The position numbers and the translations under genes are program-made. This document shows, in pieces, positions 44,975-57,339 of a stretch of DNA of 64,000 nt. Within the stretch, counting starts at the first letter, position 1; each line of letters starts with the position of its first letter. The notes beneath the pieces are model-generated. The model ran no database searches. It saw nothing but the letters and a program-made list of their open reading frames with translations, and was not told the DNA's origin. The DNA is from Labia minor (taxonomy: Eukaryota; Arthropoda; Insecta; Dermaptera; Spongiphoridae), in the NCBI GenBank assembly GCA_963082975.1, contig OY720345.1, positions 15,464,491-15,528,490 on the forward strand, in the 5' to 3' direction.

Positions 44975-45573
44975 ACTAGTAGAGATAGTATTGTGATCAC
45001 AAAAATTTTGGATATCCAGATTTTGATGTTTTTATACGTTTTGAAGTTTCCTCAATCATTTTCACTAAGATTGAGAAAAATGTCTATGTGTGTGCGTGTG
45101 TATGTGTGTATGTATGTAGACAAGATTACGCAAAAACGGTTTGAGCTAGAATAATGAAATTTGGTATTCGGGAATTATTCAAAATTCGTAGTTTTCTATC
45201 AACTTTTGAGAAATGTAGCTCAACCGGAAGTGGGCCATTACCTTCAACGTTTTGAATTTTTTCCCTCTAAAGTGACCGTAAAAATAAAGATATATGTTTG
45301 ATAATTTTTTACATGATTAAAAATTGTATAAAACTGCTATATATAGAATTTCAGTCTGATTGAATCTCTGAAAGTACCGGAATTAATTTTTTAACACTGC
45401 AAATCACGCACCAACACGTGACGTGATGCCATCATTAAATAGCCAAACTTGCGCTGATTTAATAAATATTATTTATTGATTTTAATTTATAATTAATAAA
45501 ATTTAATTTAAATATAATATATGTTAATTAACCCAATTGAAATTTGCGAGATAGTCGAGTGGAGATACTCCAG
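44975..45573 (+). mobile_element. Family A HINE-like element, near full length
   Basis: The 5' palindrome is shortened (ACTAGTAGAGATAGT) after a T-run. TG/TATG microsatellite 45087-45118, CAAGATTACGCAAAAACGGT, the stem-loop, CACGCACCAACACGTGACGT, AT-rich section, CGAGATAGT and hairpin GAGTGGAGATACTC with CCAG at 45573. Non-coding. Confidence 0.75.
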
Positions 45574-46554
45574 CTTATTTTTATATTTTTTTGAAATCTT
45601 TTTATCCTATTAATTATGATTAATATTATTATATTATATTATTATGATTATTATTATGATTAATCGATTGGGATATTATTTTATATAATTTTAAAATATA
45701 TCAACTCTCTTTTTATTCCCAAAATAGATTTACGTTTTGCCAATGAATTTTTCGATTTTAACTAAATTTCATTGAATTAATTCGAGTAGTAATGGATCTA
45801 AGAAATATCATTCATTATCAGATAACTACGTTAAAAATTTTAACATGTATTCTTTGATGGTTATAATTATTACACTAAAATCATATGAATCTATTAAAAC
45901 TGTTCATTTTTCAGAATTTTAATTTCGTTATAAAGTTGTTATACCTTGTGTGACTATTCTCTGAGTAATTCCAGAACTGTACTCGAAATATACTTGTAAT
46001 CTTTATTATGCTAATAATAATGTTTCTTTTTCTATTTGAAGATACTATTTTTTTAATTCATTATAAATATATTAAATAAATTATCTCTTTCTTTGAATTA
46101 AGGTTGAATTTGATTGTAGGTATGTATGACCTTACAGTTACTGCCACTTATTTTCTTTCCTTTACCCCTTCTCATGGCCCATTCAGATAACTTTGATAGT
46201 CTAAAGTCAATTTTTGAGTAAGAATTGCTTCCAGGGACGTTAAATGATTCTTTTTTTTTATAAAGTGATGAGCAATTTTGTGAATGGCGAGGAACGAACG
46301 GAAAATGGATGGCTGACTGGCCAGGGGCAATATGATTATTATGTTGTTGATAAAGGGTCGCGGTTCGATTGCTTTAGCAATTTCTATTACCATCGAGGTT
46401 CTAGAAAAGGTGAAAAGAAGGACGGACAGATGTATACACTTCCGTAAGACATCGATCATCATTGCAAGAGAGAGAAAGAGAGGGAGAGAAAGGGTAAAAA
46501 CGGCAAAAGCACCGAACATGAGACACAGAACCTGTTATTAGACCAAAATGCATC

Positions 46555-46585
<31 letters not shown>

Positions 46586-47109
46586 AAAAATAAAAATAAA
46601 AAGTAGGAGGAAAAAATAGTAGAAGAAGATGGAAGAGGATAGAAGAAGATAGAAGAAGAGAGAGAGTGAGAGAAAAGAAACTGAGTGAAGAAAACCGACC
46701 GGTTCACCTCCCATCTTCTTCTATAACTTGCATTTGTTATTTAAAGCCTAAACGTTTTGACAGAATTTCCATTTCATTTTTTTTAAATATTTCATTTTGC
46801 CATTAAGAAAATATATGTAAATTTATATAATAAATGAAATAAAATAAACTGATGCAGTACATTACTATCATTTATCATCTATGATAATATAAAGATAATA
46901 TTTAAATTTATATAAACATAATTAATTTTATTATAAAGGAAATAATCATATTATAATTTTAATAACAACTGTGAAAAATTTAAAATACTATTTAAACTTC
47001 TATACTTTTATAATGTTTATCATTTACCATTTACTATTTATAGATAAAAATTATAAAATTAAAAAAAATTATTTAATCAGAATTGTATGTAAGGAAATAA
47101 AATTTAATC
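45574..47109. other. AT-rich DNA with a low-copy island (46120-46740)
   Basis: 46190-46540 is less AT-rich (GAATGGCGAGGAACGAACGG, GGGTCGCGGTTCGATTGCTT). A poly-A of about 27 (46555-46582) and GA-rich repeats follow. Both strands have open frames of up to 115 codons; none shows a domain. Regulatory or unique DNA is possible. Confidence 0.35.
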
Positions 47110-47111
47110 TA

Positions 47112-47745
47112 CGAGGGCAATACACAAAGAAGGTTACGTTTTGGAATTAAGACAAAATTAGTACAGGATGATGTTTTTTATTATATACATTTGAAAGAGC
47201 AACTAAAATACTATTTTTCTACATAATCGCCAAAAAAGTTGAGAAATTCATTCCTCATAAAAATCCGCCTCCTGAGTGTTGACCCAACATCCCAAAAAAC
47301 CACGAAAGTGTATTATGCAAAGGTTGTCTGACATGAAGTTGATGGCTACAGTGTTCTGGGACAGAAAATGTGTGATTATTGTCGATTTTCTGGAACGCGG
47401 TGCAACAATAAACTCTCATAGGTATGGCAAAAATTGCGAAACCTAAGAAGGGCAATTCAAAACAAGCGAAGAGGGAAAATCAGCTCAAAAGTGTTGTTTT
47501 TGCACGACAAATGTCACACAGAATTCAGACATTCAAGTGGGAGGTTTTTCCTTCAACACTCAGGCGGCGGATTTCTATGGGGAAGGAATTTCGAAGCTCC
47601 GTTCATCGCATGTCTCAACTTTTTTGGCGATTATGTAGAAAAATAGTATTTTAGTTGCTCTTTCAAATGTATATAATAAAAAACATTTTCCTGTACTAGT
47701 TTTGTCTTAATTCCAAAACGCAACTTACTTTGTGAATTACCTTCG
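47112..47745 (+). mobile_element. mariner remnant with fold-back 5' half
   Basis: TA borders (47110-47111, 47746-47747) and terminal repeats CGAGGGCAATACACAAAGAA / complement CGAAGGTAATTCACAAAGTA. The coding relic reads MATVFWDRKCVIIVDFLERG (about 47340-47400), RNLRRAIQNKRRGKISS and VLFLHDKCH (the second catalytic aspartate block, usually HDNARPH), with frameshifts between. The first about 165 bases are an inverted copy of the last about 190, including the transposase C-terminal codons (STFLAIM and stop). The true 5' coding half is missing. Confidence 0.8.
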
Positions 47746-50254
47746 TATAATATTAATAACCGTTTTTATAAAAATCTAAAGATAAAACCTTAAAATCCCA
47801 ACACTAAACTGATTCTGGGTAAATTTTAATAAAAATGTTCCTGTCACTTCTCCAAAGATCATTCATGTTAAATATAAATATATACTTATCTATTTTTAAA
47901 CTTTTTACTTATTTATTTTTAAAATGAACTTTAAATTAGATTCTTAGAATTAAGCATTCAGGGTCTTTAAAATTTTTTTTATATCTATATCCAAATAATT
48001 TCTTACTTTTCCAAATTAGATGTATATACTTTTATTTTGTCAGTCATCAGTAATTTTGATCTATGTATCTGCCATTTCCCGATTGGTTTTTCTATACACA
48101 TTTCTAGACCAACTTTTCTTAACCATTCTTCAATCACACCCAATATCATAAATAAATATAAAATATTAATTTTTTTGGATAAATAAAATTTAATTTTAAT
48201 TAATTTTTATTTTATAATAATAATAATAATATATAGGAAGTGAGTTGCGTTATTTTTTTAATGTATTTAAAAATAAAAGCATTTTTTTCAATTTTAAAAC
48301 AAGAGTTTGCAGAAAAAAATATGTAAAGCATTTTTAATTAAACATAATAAATACCCTATGACGAACATATCAATGATAAAAAAAATAAATTCTGTACAAA
48401 GATATTCTTTTAATTATACTCATATAATAAAAAAAACAAACAAACAAAAATTAAATTGAACAAAATGGGGAAGGGGTGGTGTAAATATTCAATGGTGTTG
48501 AGTCAATTTGAAAAAAATCTAGGAAATAATTAATGAAAAAAATAATGATATTTTAAGTCTTTTATTTTTTATTGTAAATAAAGTTTATTACTTTAATTTA
48601 CATATATTCATGTAGTAGGCTTTTGAAATGAAAGTTAAAGTTTAAAAAAAAAAATTGATGAAATTTTATACTTAATGGGTATATAGGAAACCGAAATTAA
48701 CAATATATAATAAATATTATGTGTTTTTATGCGTTAATTATCTACCTATATGGTAGCAGTTGGAAAACTATTTTAAGTCATTAGCTAAAATATATTTATG
48801 GGGTCGGCATCCTATGACCCATTTACTAATTTTAAGAGACTCACCAAAGTTTTGTAAACAATATTTTAAATATAAATAAAAAATAAATTATGAACTCGAA
48901 AATTGCAATAACGAAAATGTACAAAATTTTACGATATTTTTATACGCTTGTTAACTTCACTTTTGTCGGTCGGTCTGTAATGTTAAAATTTTGTAATTTA
49001 ATTTTAACTCACTTCTAGTTGAGTGATTTCGCTCAAATTTGAAAGGTATATTGAAAGTCGATGACAATGCAATAATCAAAAAAAAAAAAAATTTATTTTT
49101 TCAAAAATACGAATTTTTAAAATTTGCGAATTTAAATGATTTATATTAATACAATGTAATATTTATATTTTATATTTTCAATACATTTTGTATTAATAAT
49201 ATTAAATTCTCTATCTATTACTTATGTTCATATGCGCCCACGCTTTTTTGTTGGGCATATGTAAAGGATAATATTCAAGGTTTAATTATTATTTCATTTT
49301 CTATTTTTTAGGACATTTTTTATTAAAAGCGTTTAAAATTAAAAAGTATTTTTTTATTAATTTATCTTAAATGTGAATTTTATCACTGTGTTTAAGTTGC
49401 ACGTCTAAATATTTGAGCCTCACACTTCATTCTAACGAAATAATAAAATATAATTTGATAAATAAAATTATAAAGAAATATTTTATATTCAATTTTATTA
49501 TTAACATTTAATATTATTATATATAATTATAAGGTTATTATTATTAATTATTTACCTAATAAAATTTATTACACGATATTTATTAAAATCTTATTTCGAA
49601 ATTTTAAACGAACTAACTTCAAAAAAATACAAGTTAATTTATAAAGATTGCCTGCACCTATTGAAAACATTACCCCCTTTTGAAAAGAAATTTAAATTAA
49701 ATATTATTTTGATTATTATATCTATTAAAATAATAAATAATAGACAAGTCTTATCAGAATAAAAAAATAGTTTTTAAAACTTATTCCACTATTTAAAAAT
49801 AAATTCTAATGAAATAATTTACATTTTTAAAAAAAATTTGACCATTACAAAAGAAAATATTTATTTTTATAAATTCATTATTTTTTTTAATTATTGATTT
49901 TAATGGATGTCAAATTCATTAATGATTATTTAACTATTAACTTTTTCGTTCCTTTAAATTCTACAATCACTCGGCAACGAAAACAAAAACAAATTTTTAC
50001 CAGTAGAATTTTAAATTTATCAAAAATATTATCAATATAGAAATCCATTTATCTAGTAACTGATAAATGTTTGAAAAGTCTAATTGACTTTTTAAAAAGT
50101 TTAAAAAATGTAAATAAAGGAATATTTTGAACATTTTTTATTATAAAAATAATATAATATAAATAATAATAATTATAGATTCGATAAAATTAATATTAGA
50201 TAGAAGAATCAAAGACAAAAAAATCAAAAGAAAAAACTTTAGTAGAAAAAAAAA
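47746..50254. other. AT-rich DNA; possible dispersed repeat 48880-49090
   Basis: 48880-49090 (CGGTCGGTCTGTAATG, TTGAGTGATTTCGCTCAAAT, the latter a hairpin) resembles the interior style of family B/D but has no second copy here. A small hairpin lies at 49229-49262 (ATATGCGCCCA...TGGGCATAT). Otherwise AT-rich, nothing seen. Confidence 0.35.
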
Positions 50255-50303
50255 CTGAGCTATGGCCAGGCACAGATTTGAAATAAATTAATTTCCAAAC
50301 AAC

Positions 50304-50355
<52 letters not shown>

Positions 50356-50717
50356 ATAAAAAAAAATATTTTTAAAACTTGAATTAAAATGACTAAATTA
50401 TATTATTTTGGTTTTTATTTTTAGTTTAACTACTTAATTATTAATTACTAATACATTTTAAGTGAAAAATTTCCGACAATGAAAATAAAATTAATACTTT
50501 GTAAACTACCACTTCCGGTTTCCGGAAATACCCCAAAAGTTGATGAATTCATGATACTGATGCATTGAGTAAATATACCGTTCAAGCTATACACGTCTGT
50601 ACAGACACACAACGGACAAACGGACAGATGATAAAACTACTTTTTTCTACAAAATGCAATATTCGTGGAAATATGTAAAAATCTATACATATGAAATTTG
50701 GTGGGAAAACAATTTGA
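50255..50717 (-). mobile_element. Family B HINE-like element, 5'-truncated
   Basis: The 3' end GCTATGGCCAGGCACAGATT, (AT)n 50306-50350, TTTAGTTTAACTACTTAATT, TTTCCGACAATGAAAATAAA and ACTTCCGGTTTCCGGAAAT are all family B. It stops in the ATGAAATTTGGTGGGAAAAC block, 12 bases before a family A copy starts. The hairpin is degraded and part of the CGACGAT motif is deleted. Confidence 0.65.
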
Positions 50718-50729
50718 AAACTAAATAAG

Positions 50730-51704
50730 CAGGAGTGTCTCCACTCGATTATCGCGCAATTCGAATTAGATTAAATAACATATATTATATTTAAATTAAA
50801 TTTAATAAATTAAATTATAAATTAAAATTAATAAATAATATTTATTAAACCAGCGCACGTTTGGCTCTTTATTGATGGCACCACGTCACGTGTTCGCGCG
50901 TGAGATTTGCAGTGTTAAAAAATCAATTTTGGTACTTTCAACGATTCAATCAAGTTGAAATTCTATAAATATCAGTTTTATACAATTTTTAATCATGTGA
51001 AAAACTATCAAACATATATCTTTTTTTACGGTCACTTTAGAGCAGGGGTGGGCAACCCGCGGCCCGCGGGCCAACTTCGGCCCGCGTGCACATAAAATGC
51101 GGCCCGCGAACATATGTAAAATTTATATGGTGGCCGGCTCTTATTCAAATGTTTTAATGATATTTATCAAAATATTAAGTTATTTATAATGACATTCATT
51201 CCTAAAGTAAATAACATATCAAAAACATCATTTTTTGTCAATTGAGGTTATTTTATAATAAATTTTCTCTTCACCGATTTCTGAAAACATAATTTTCATT
51301 TACTTACAAAACCAATGTTAATGGCACGCTTAAGTTTGGTTGTTTTCAATTTTGGCCCGCACTATAAAAAGGTTGCTCATCCCTGCTTTAGAGGAAAAAA
51401 AAATCAAAACGTGTTAAGAAATGACCCTCTTCCGATTGAGCTACATTTCTCAAAAGCTGATATAATACTACGAATTTTGAATAATGCCCGTATACCAAAT
51501 TGCATTATTCAAGCTAAAACCGTTTTTGCGTAATCTTGTCTACATAAACACATACATACACACACAAAGACACACACACGCACACATACAGACATTTTTT
51601 CAATCTTAGTGAAAATGACTCAGGGACCTTCAAAACGTATAAAAACATCAAAATCTCGACACCGAAAATTTTCGTGATCGCAATACTATCTCTGACGAGA
51701 TTAC
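50730..51704 (-). mobile_element. Family A HINE-like element interrupted by a hAT element
   Basis: 3' end CAGGAGTGTCTCCACTCGAT at 50730; 5' end ACTATCTCTGACGAGATTACT near 51685-51704. All internal landmarks are present (CACCACGTCACGTGTTCGCG, stem-loop TTTCAAC...GTTGAAA with compensating change, TTTTTGCGTAATCTTGTCTA, CA-rich microsatellite 51548-51590). The 343-bp hAT element plus its 8-bp duplication sits between CTTTAGAG and GGAAAAAAA. Without it the copy is about 620 bp. Confidence 0.8.
51043..51385. mobile_element. Non-autonomous hAT element (343 bp)
   Basis: The ends CAGGGGTGGGCAACC and GGTTGCTCATCCCTG are inverted repeats. Perfect 8-bp duplications CTTTAGAG lie at 51035-51042 and 51386-51393. 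Just inside, GCGGCCCGCGGGCCAA and repeated GGCCCGC on both sides make the ends strikingly GC-rich. No transposase. It is younger than the family A copy that holds it. Confidence 0.9.
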
Positions 51705-52436
51705 TAAATTACTAATTATAATTATATATATATATATATATAGAAATAGTAAACCTAAAAAATTAACTAGTGAGCAGATATAATATTAAAATAATATTCT
51801 TTTATTTTTAAATCGAGGTATATGTTAGTTAGTTTCATGATTTATGATTTAAAAGACTAGATTTTTTGATCAGATATTGTAGAGGTGATGGTCACAAAGT
51901 ACTAGAAAGCGGTTTACCTCTTTCTCCCTCTCTTTCTCTTCCTCTCTGTGTATGTGTGTGTGTGTGTGTATGTGTGTATTTGTTTCATGACTAAGCTATT
52001 TCATAATTTTTATAATTTTATATTTCATTGATCATTATATGGATATTTATTTATTTTTATCAGAGAGTAGGATAAAAGCAAAACACTACGATATGTATTG
52101 TTTCTAATTGTTCCGCACTCTTTGATTTCTAAATCCTTCCTTCTTCTTCTTTTTTTTTTTTTTTTTTTTTTTTTGGATATATAATTTTTGTTGGTATAAT
52201 CATTCGACTAGTATCGCGACCTCCGTTGTTGCTTCCTGCAAAATCCTTTCTCTCTCTTTGGGCTTAATAATCCTGATGATAATGACTCAGTGTCTGCCTT
52301 AGCCGATCATGATGATGATGATGATAATGATGATGATGATGATGGAGCTGTAGCTGCAGCAGCAGCGGGTAGGTAGCCAGCCGTCGAGGTACCCTATCAT
52401 TAAATGAGTACGTGCTTTACTTGCAGACGTGGACGT
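51705..52436. other. Microsatellites and low-copy DNA
   Basis: (AT)n at about 51722-51741, (TG)n 51950-51980, poly-T 52149-52174, GAT repeats 52306-52344, then GCAGCAGCAGCGGG. From 52200 on the DNA is less AT-rich and leads into the candidate exon. Confidence 0.4.
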
Positions 52437-52612
52437 GCAACCTCGAAAACCCCCGACAACAACAACTGGCTTTCTATCCGATTGCGGGCTGCTCCTGCCG
52501 TTGAGGGACTCCATTATATTTCGAAGGCGGATAGAGAGACAGATATGGGTGGGCTCAAGACCACAAAAACCACCAGGATTTTTAGATATTTCAGGTCAAA
52601 GGCCTTAGTAAG
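52437..52612 (+). other. Candidate exon (weak)
   Basis: Preceded by CGTGCTTTACTTGCAG, a good acceptor site, and followed by AAG|GTGAAATT, a good donor. The 176 bases between are open in the frame reading ATSKTPDNNNWLSIRLRAA and GLHYISKADRETDMGGLK, and a second frame is open for most of the length. Base composition is less AT-rich than the surroundings. No domain is recognised and no neighbouring exon was found. It may be chance. Confidence 0.25.
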
Positions 52613-53209
52613 GTGAAATTACGTTACCAACAGAATACGATAACAAAACACAGAAGTGTTATGAATGCAACAAGCCTAAAACAGCAAAATAACTTTCTTT
52701 AATATGACAATCAAGTCATATAGTCAGTCATTTTTTTAATATTACCTTATTCATTTGATATTAGTATGATACTTGAAAAAAATTTTATTGTTTTGTTTAT
52801 ATAATTATATTTAAGTGGTGTAATATGTAATATTTTATTTTAAATAATAGAATTTATTTATATTTCTATAATTTATTTATATTTTAAAAAATTATTAATG
52901 TACCTTCATCAATAGGAATCTCAATTAGGATGGTCCAATATAAAAAATTATAAATTTAAATTTAAAAATTGAAATAATATATCACAATTGCAAATTAATA
53001 AATGTAGATATATATATAAAGATATAATATTTTCTAAGTTAATATTTATAATACATTAAACTTTTATATTGTAGATTCTTAAGTTTTATTAAATTTTAAT
53101 TAAAAAATTATTTATAATTTTATAAATTTAAATTCCAGATTTATAAAAAATAATATATAATATATTAGATTTGAATATAAATAATTTCTTTAATTTAAAA
53201 ATAAATTAG
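52613..53209. other. AT-rich DNA without recognisable features
   Basis: No element ends or credible frames. Confidence 0.45.
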
Positions 53210-53798
53210 CTGGAGTGTCTCCACTCGACTATCTCGCAATTTGAATTGGATTAAATAACATAATATATTATATTTAAATTAAATTTAATTAATTATAAAT
53301 AATAAATATTAAACCAGCGCATGTTTGGCTTTTTGTTGATGGCACCACGTCACGTGTTGGCGCGTGAGATTTGCAGTATTAAAAAATTAATTATGGTAAT
53401 TTCAACTAATCAATCAAGCTGAAATTATATATATATATATAGCAGTTTTATACAATTATTAATGTGAAAAATTATCAAACATATATCTTTATTTTTACGG
53501 TCACTTTAGAGGAAAAAAAATCAAAACGTTGTAAGTAATGACCCTCTTCCGGTTGAGCTACATTTCTCAAAAGTTGATAGAAAACTACGAATTTTGAATA
53601 ATGCTCATGTACCAAATTTCATCATTCTAGCTCAAACCGTTTTTCCGTAATCTTGGTTACATACATACACACACACACACACAGACATTTTTCTCAACCT
53701 TAGTGAAAATGATTCAGGAACCTTCAAAACGTATAAAAACATCAAAATCTCAACATTCAAAATTTTCGTGATCGCAATTCTATCTCTTACGAGATAGT
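53210..53798 (-). mobile_element. Family A HINE-like element, full length
   Basis: Very similar to 43397-43980, with the same flank AATTAG before CTGGAGTGTCTCC. The 5' palindrome TATCTCTTACGAGATAGT ends at 53798, next to a T-run on the minus strand. Differs by a TA expansion next to the stem-loop and a small deletion. Internal (CA)n 53668-53682. Non-coding. Confidence 0.8.
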
Positions 53799-53814
53799 AA
53801 AAAGGGTTTATTTT

Positions 53815-54385
53815 TTTTTTTACAAAAATTTATTTTAAAGTTAATAAAATAGAAAAATCAAAATCCAAAAATACATTGTATACTTAGTAAATTTTTTAAA
53901 AAAAGGAATAAAAAAATTTTGAAAAATTTAAAATAAATACGTAACTAACTATTAAGTATTATAAAAACACAAAACTTAATCTTTACAATATTATTTATTT
54001 CAATATAGAAATAGAAATTATAAATATATTTATTTTATCTAAAAATAATAATATTATGAAAATACTAGACGATCCCGTTGCAAACGGGGTTTGCAATTTA
54101 ATTTTAAAGTGCATTTGTAACTAACTTCATAATGTTACAATCATCACATACATATATACATACGACGGAAATTATGTAGTTTGATAACAATATCTTCTTC
54201 TTCATTGGTTAAAGTACATTTTTTAATTATTATTTTTATTAAAAAGGTAATATAGATAAAATAATTAAATGTTGATAAGTAATTTTGTATGTATTTAGAA
54301 ATAGAATTTCTCTGTTATTATATTTACTTTTTGCTACTCTTACTCAACACTCATTAATTTTTCACCTTCCCTAAAAAAATTTTTT
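53815..54385 (+). repeat. Repeat family Y, copy 1
   Basis: About 570 bases closely match 55571-56177 in the same orientation: AATCAAAATCCAAAAAT, ACTAGACGATCCCGTTGCAA, GAAATTATGTAGTTTGATAA, CTCAACACTCATTAATTTTT. The only GC-rich part is the perfect hairpin CCCGTT-GCA-AACGGG (54074-54088). No frame or terminal repeat defines the type; it could be a dispersed element or a local duplication. Confidence 0.7.
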
Positions 54386-55486
54386 TTTCTTTGAGATTAG
54401 GGTCAACACAGTGACGGTGAGGGAGAGGAAATTCACCTTAACCCACACTTTCTTCATTTTTTCATTATGGCATTCTTTTCTAACAAAATAGCAAGTTTAA
54501 AGGATACTTAATATATATATATATATATAATCTTTGAGCTCAAGAATTTGATATGCAACAATCTTTAAATTTTGAAAAAGTCATTTAAGTTAATTGTAAT
54601 AATCGAATTAAAAATTGAAATAGATTATTTGCTATTGAGATGAATGTAGCAGTAGTTGACACTTTAAGGGCAATTTTATGGGAAAAATTTGATAACTTCT
54701 GTTTTCTATCAAATATCAATTTGAGTTTTGAGAGCTATGATTCTTTGGTTAATAATGAAGAATTTATCTGCAAACCAATGCAATTTTCTATTTCTTTTAT
54801 TTTTTATAATTTTTTTTAACATTAGCATCTAAAAGCACCAGTAGTTGTCACCCTTAAAATTAGGTAATATGAACATTTAATTAATAATATTTAATATTCA
54901 TGTCAATAATAAAAACAAAAAATAAAAATTAGTGTTTTATTCTTATAATTTTTATTGGTTCACTTGGATGTAACATTTTTTTTTATAAATGTAGCCTTAT
55001 TATGAATTTGAGGTGAATTTTGAACCCGCATTTTCAAATCCAGTAGTTAAAAATTTGTCCACTGACTGTTTATAAATAAAATTGTAATTTTGCTAAACGA
55101 ATGTAGAAACTAAATTATAAAAATTATATTATTATTGATTTCTGATATTTTTTTAATTAATTTAATTTAAAATAAAATTTATGATATTATCAATAGTTAA
55201 AAAAATAAATAAAAATAAAACTATATAACTACTACGGTTTTAATATTTAGTCATCAGTCCAAAAAATACAATTACTCTCTTCTTTAAAATTTGATTTTCA
55301 AATAAAATTAATATTAATTAATAATTCTTAATATTTATTTAAATTTATATGTGTGTGTGTGTGTTATTTTAATAAGATTTAGAAATATTTTTATTTTTTA
55401 CTGATTTTTTTAATGATAAATTTATATTTTAATAAACCATAGACTATTTTTTAATGTTTTCCATTCAAAATTTACTTATAATGATA
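54386..55486. other. AT-rich DNA without recognisable features
   Basis: (TA)n near 54511-54528 and (TG)n near 55350-55364. A short complex segment near 54398-54480. No gene seen. Confidence 0.4.
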
Positions 55487-56246
55487 TTGATTTTAATATT
55501 GAAATTAGTTTGGTTATACTTATTAAGTTGAAAACATATTCTATATTCTATTAAATTATTTTATTTATTTTTTTTTTACGAAAATTTATTTTGTAAAATT
55601 GTGTAAAGTTTTACTAAATTTATATATTTAATAAAGTTTATAAAATCAAAAAATCAAAATCCAAAAATTACACTATTCATATATTGTAAAGTAAATTTAA
55701 AAAAAAACGAATAAAAATTTTTTGAAAACTTAAAAGAAAACTAATAAGTATTAAAAAACACAAAACTCCATCTCTACAATATTATTTATTTCAATATAGA
55801 AATAGAAATTGTAATTATATTTAATTTTTTCTAAAAATAATAATATTATAAAAATACTAGACGATCCCGTTGCAAACGGTGTTTGCAATTCAAGTTTAAA
55901 GTGAACTAACTTCATAATGTTACAAACATCACATACATCATATACATACGATGGAAATTATGTAGTTTGATAAGAATATCTTCTTCTTCCTTGGTTAAAG
56001 TTCATTTTTTAATTATTATTTTTATTAAAAAGATAATATAGATAAAATAATTAAATGTTGATAAGTGATTCAAGTGATTTTGTATGTATTTAGAAATTGA
56101 ATATCCTTGTTATTATATTTATTTTTGCTACACTTACTCAACACTCATTAATTTTTCACCAACCCTAAAAAAATTTTAATTGATTTTAATATTGAAATTA
56201 GTTTGGTTATAAGTTGAAAACATATTCTATATTCTATTAAATTATT
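55487..56246 (+). repeat. Repeat family Y, copy 2, between 70-bp direct repeats
   Basis: A segment starting TTGATTTTAATATTGAAATT occurs at 55487-55560 and again at 56180-56246 (8-base deletion in the second). Between them lies the second copy of family Y (about 55571-56177). The first Y copy at 53815 lacks these flanks, so the flanks are local. Confidence 0.65.
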
Positions 56247-56689
56247 ACTATTAGATAGAGTAAAATGGACTTTTAAAAAATTATAACTATTTCATTTGAA
56301 TTTAAAACATTTAAATCATTCTTTAAAATGTCTTGGATTAAGATTTATATTCCACAGATAAGTTTTACAACACCATTACATTCTAATTGTCTTTTGTTCA
56401 ATAATAATTCAAATGTAGTATTTCAAATTCATTTACAACCCTTAAATCAATGAATGTCATATTTTAACGTGGGATTTTGTTTTTACGTTGTGTTGTAGAC
56501 GTAGCATCCCTTAACGTGGGACGTTCATACCTTTTTTTTTTTATTTAAATCCAGTAGAGTTAATCTTATTCACTTGGAATAAAGAGAAAGAAGATTTTAA
56601 GAAAATATAAATCGATCAATTTAAAGTAAAAAAAAAAAAAAAAAAAAATAGAAAATGATAAATAACTCAATTTTTGTGGGAATGAAGGC
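56247..56689. other. AT-rich DNA; poly-A 56629-56648
   Basis: The motif AACGTGGGA occurs twice (56466, 56514). No gene seen. Confidence 0.4.
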
Positions 56690-56860
56690 GCCTGCGATTG
56701 TTTCTATGTTGGTTCGTGGGCCTCTGAGGGGTGTTAAAGGGACAGAATCGCCCGCTGGGCGAGCGCCGGACCCCCCGGGAGTCCAGCCAAAGGGCGCCCG
56801 CCTCGGCAATTACAACCTCTGGGCCTGAGGGGGCCTCTCCTAGTCTCTCTTTACTTTTTA
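56690..56860. other. GC-rich island of unknown origin
   Basis: About 160 bases with high G+C and many CpGs (GGCGAGCGCCGGACCCCCCG, GGGCGCCCGCCTCGG), abruptly different from the AT-rich flanks. Both strands are open over this stretch; the minus strand reads GPEVVIAEAGALWLDSRGV and the plus strand VKGTESPAGRAPDPPGVQ. Neither is recognised. Ends near CCTAGT, which could mean a Helitron-like border, but the hairpin spacing is not canonical. Confidence 0.4.
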
Positions 56861-57339
56861 TGAAAATTATTTCCTTTTTTTCATGTCTCTCTCGCTCTCT
56901 CTCTCTCTTGTTCCTCAACACCCTCCTCTATATTAATAATTCATTTTGATCAACTTGTTGAATTAGAAACAGATGGATACGTATAATACAAGAACTCCTT
57001 CCATACAAAATAGATGGATTGAAAAAGAAGGGATGAAACTTAATCTTAAGAACTTATGTCTTACAAGACAAGTAGAAATTATTCTACTATATTTCGTTGT
57101 TAGATCTTTGATATATAAATATTTAAATATATATCTATACTTTATATCTTATCTCATTATACTAGCAAAAATTGTATAGTATATATTTATATATATTGTA
57201 ATGAAATTTTAATGGTATCGATTCTGGAGAATTTTATTTCTAGAGAATTTCCTGTGAAGTGAAATAAAAATTAGGATATTCTCTAGAATTGGTTAAATTA
57301 ATATGAAACCCAAAAAAAATCAAAATTCCAACGAAGTGC
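56861..57339. other. CT microsatellite, then AT-rich DNA
   Basis: (CT)n at 56884-56908 then ordinary AT-rich sequence. A 68-codon plus-strand frame (56973-57179) has no recognisable family. Confidence 0.4.

Noticed and set aside
46172..46707. Frames of 115 and 82 codons on the minus strand
   Set aside because: Leu/Ser/Phe-rich from GA and poly-A repeats; no domain recognised.
54074..54088. CCCGTT-GCA-AACGGG hairpin as a transcription terminator
   Set aside because: Eukaryotic context and present in both Y repeat copies; it is part of the repeat.
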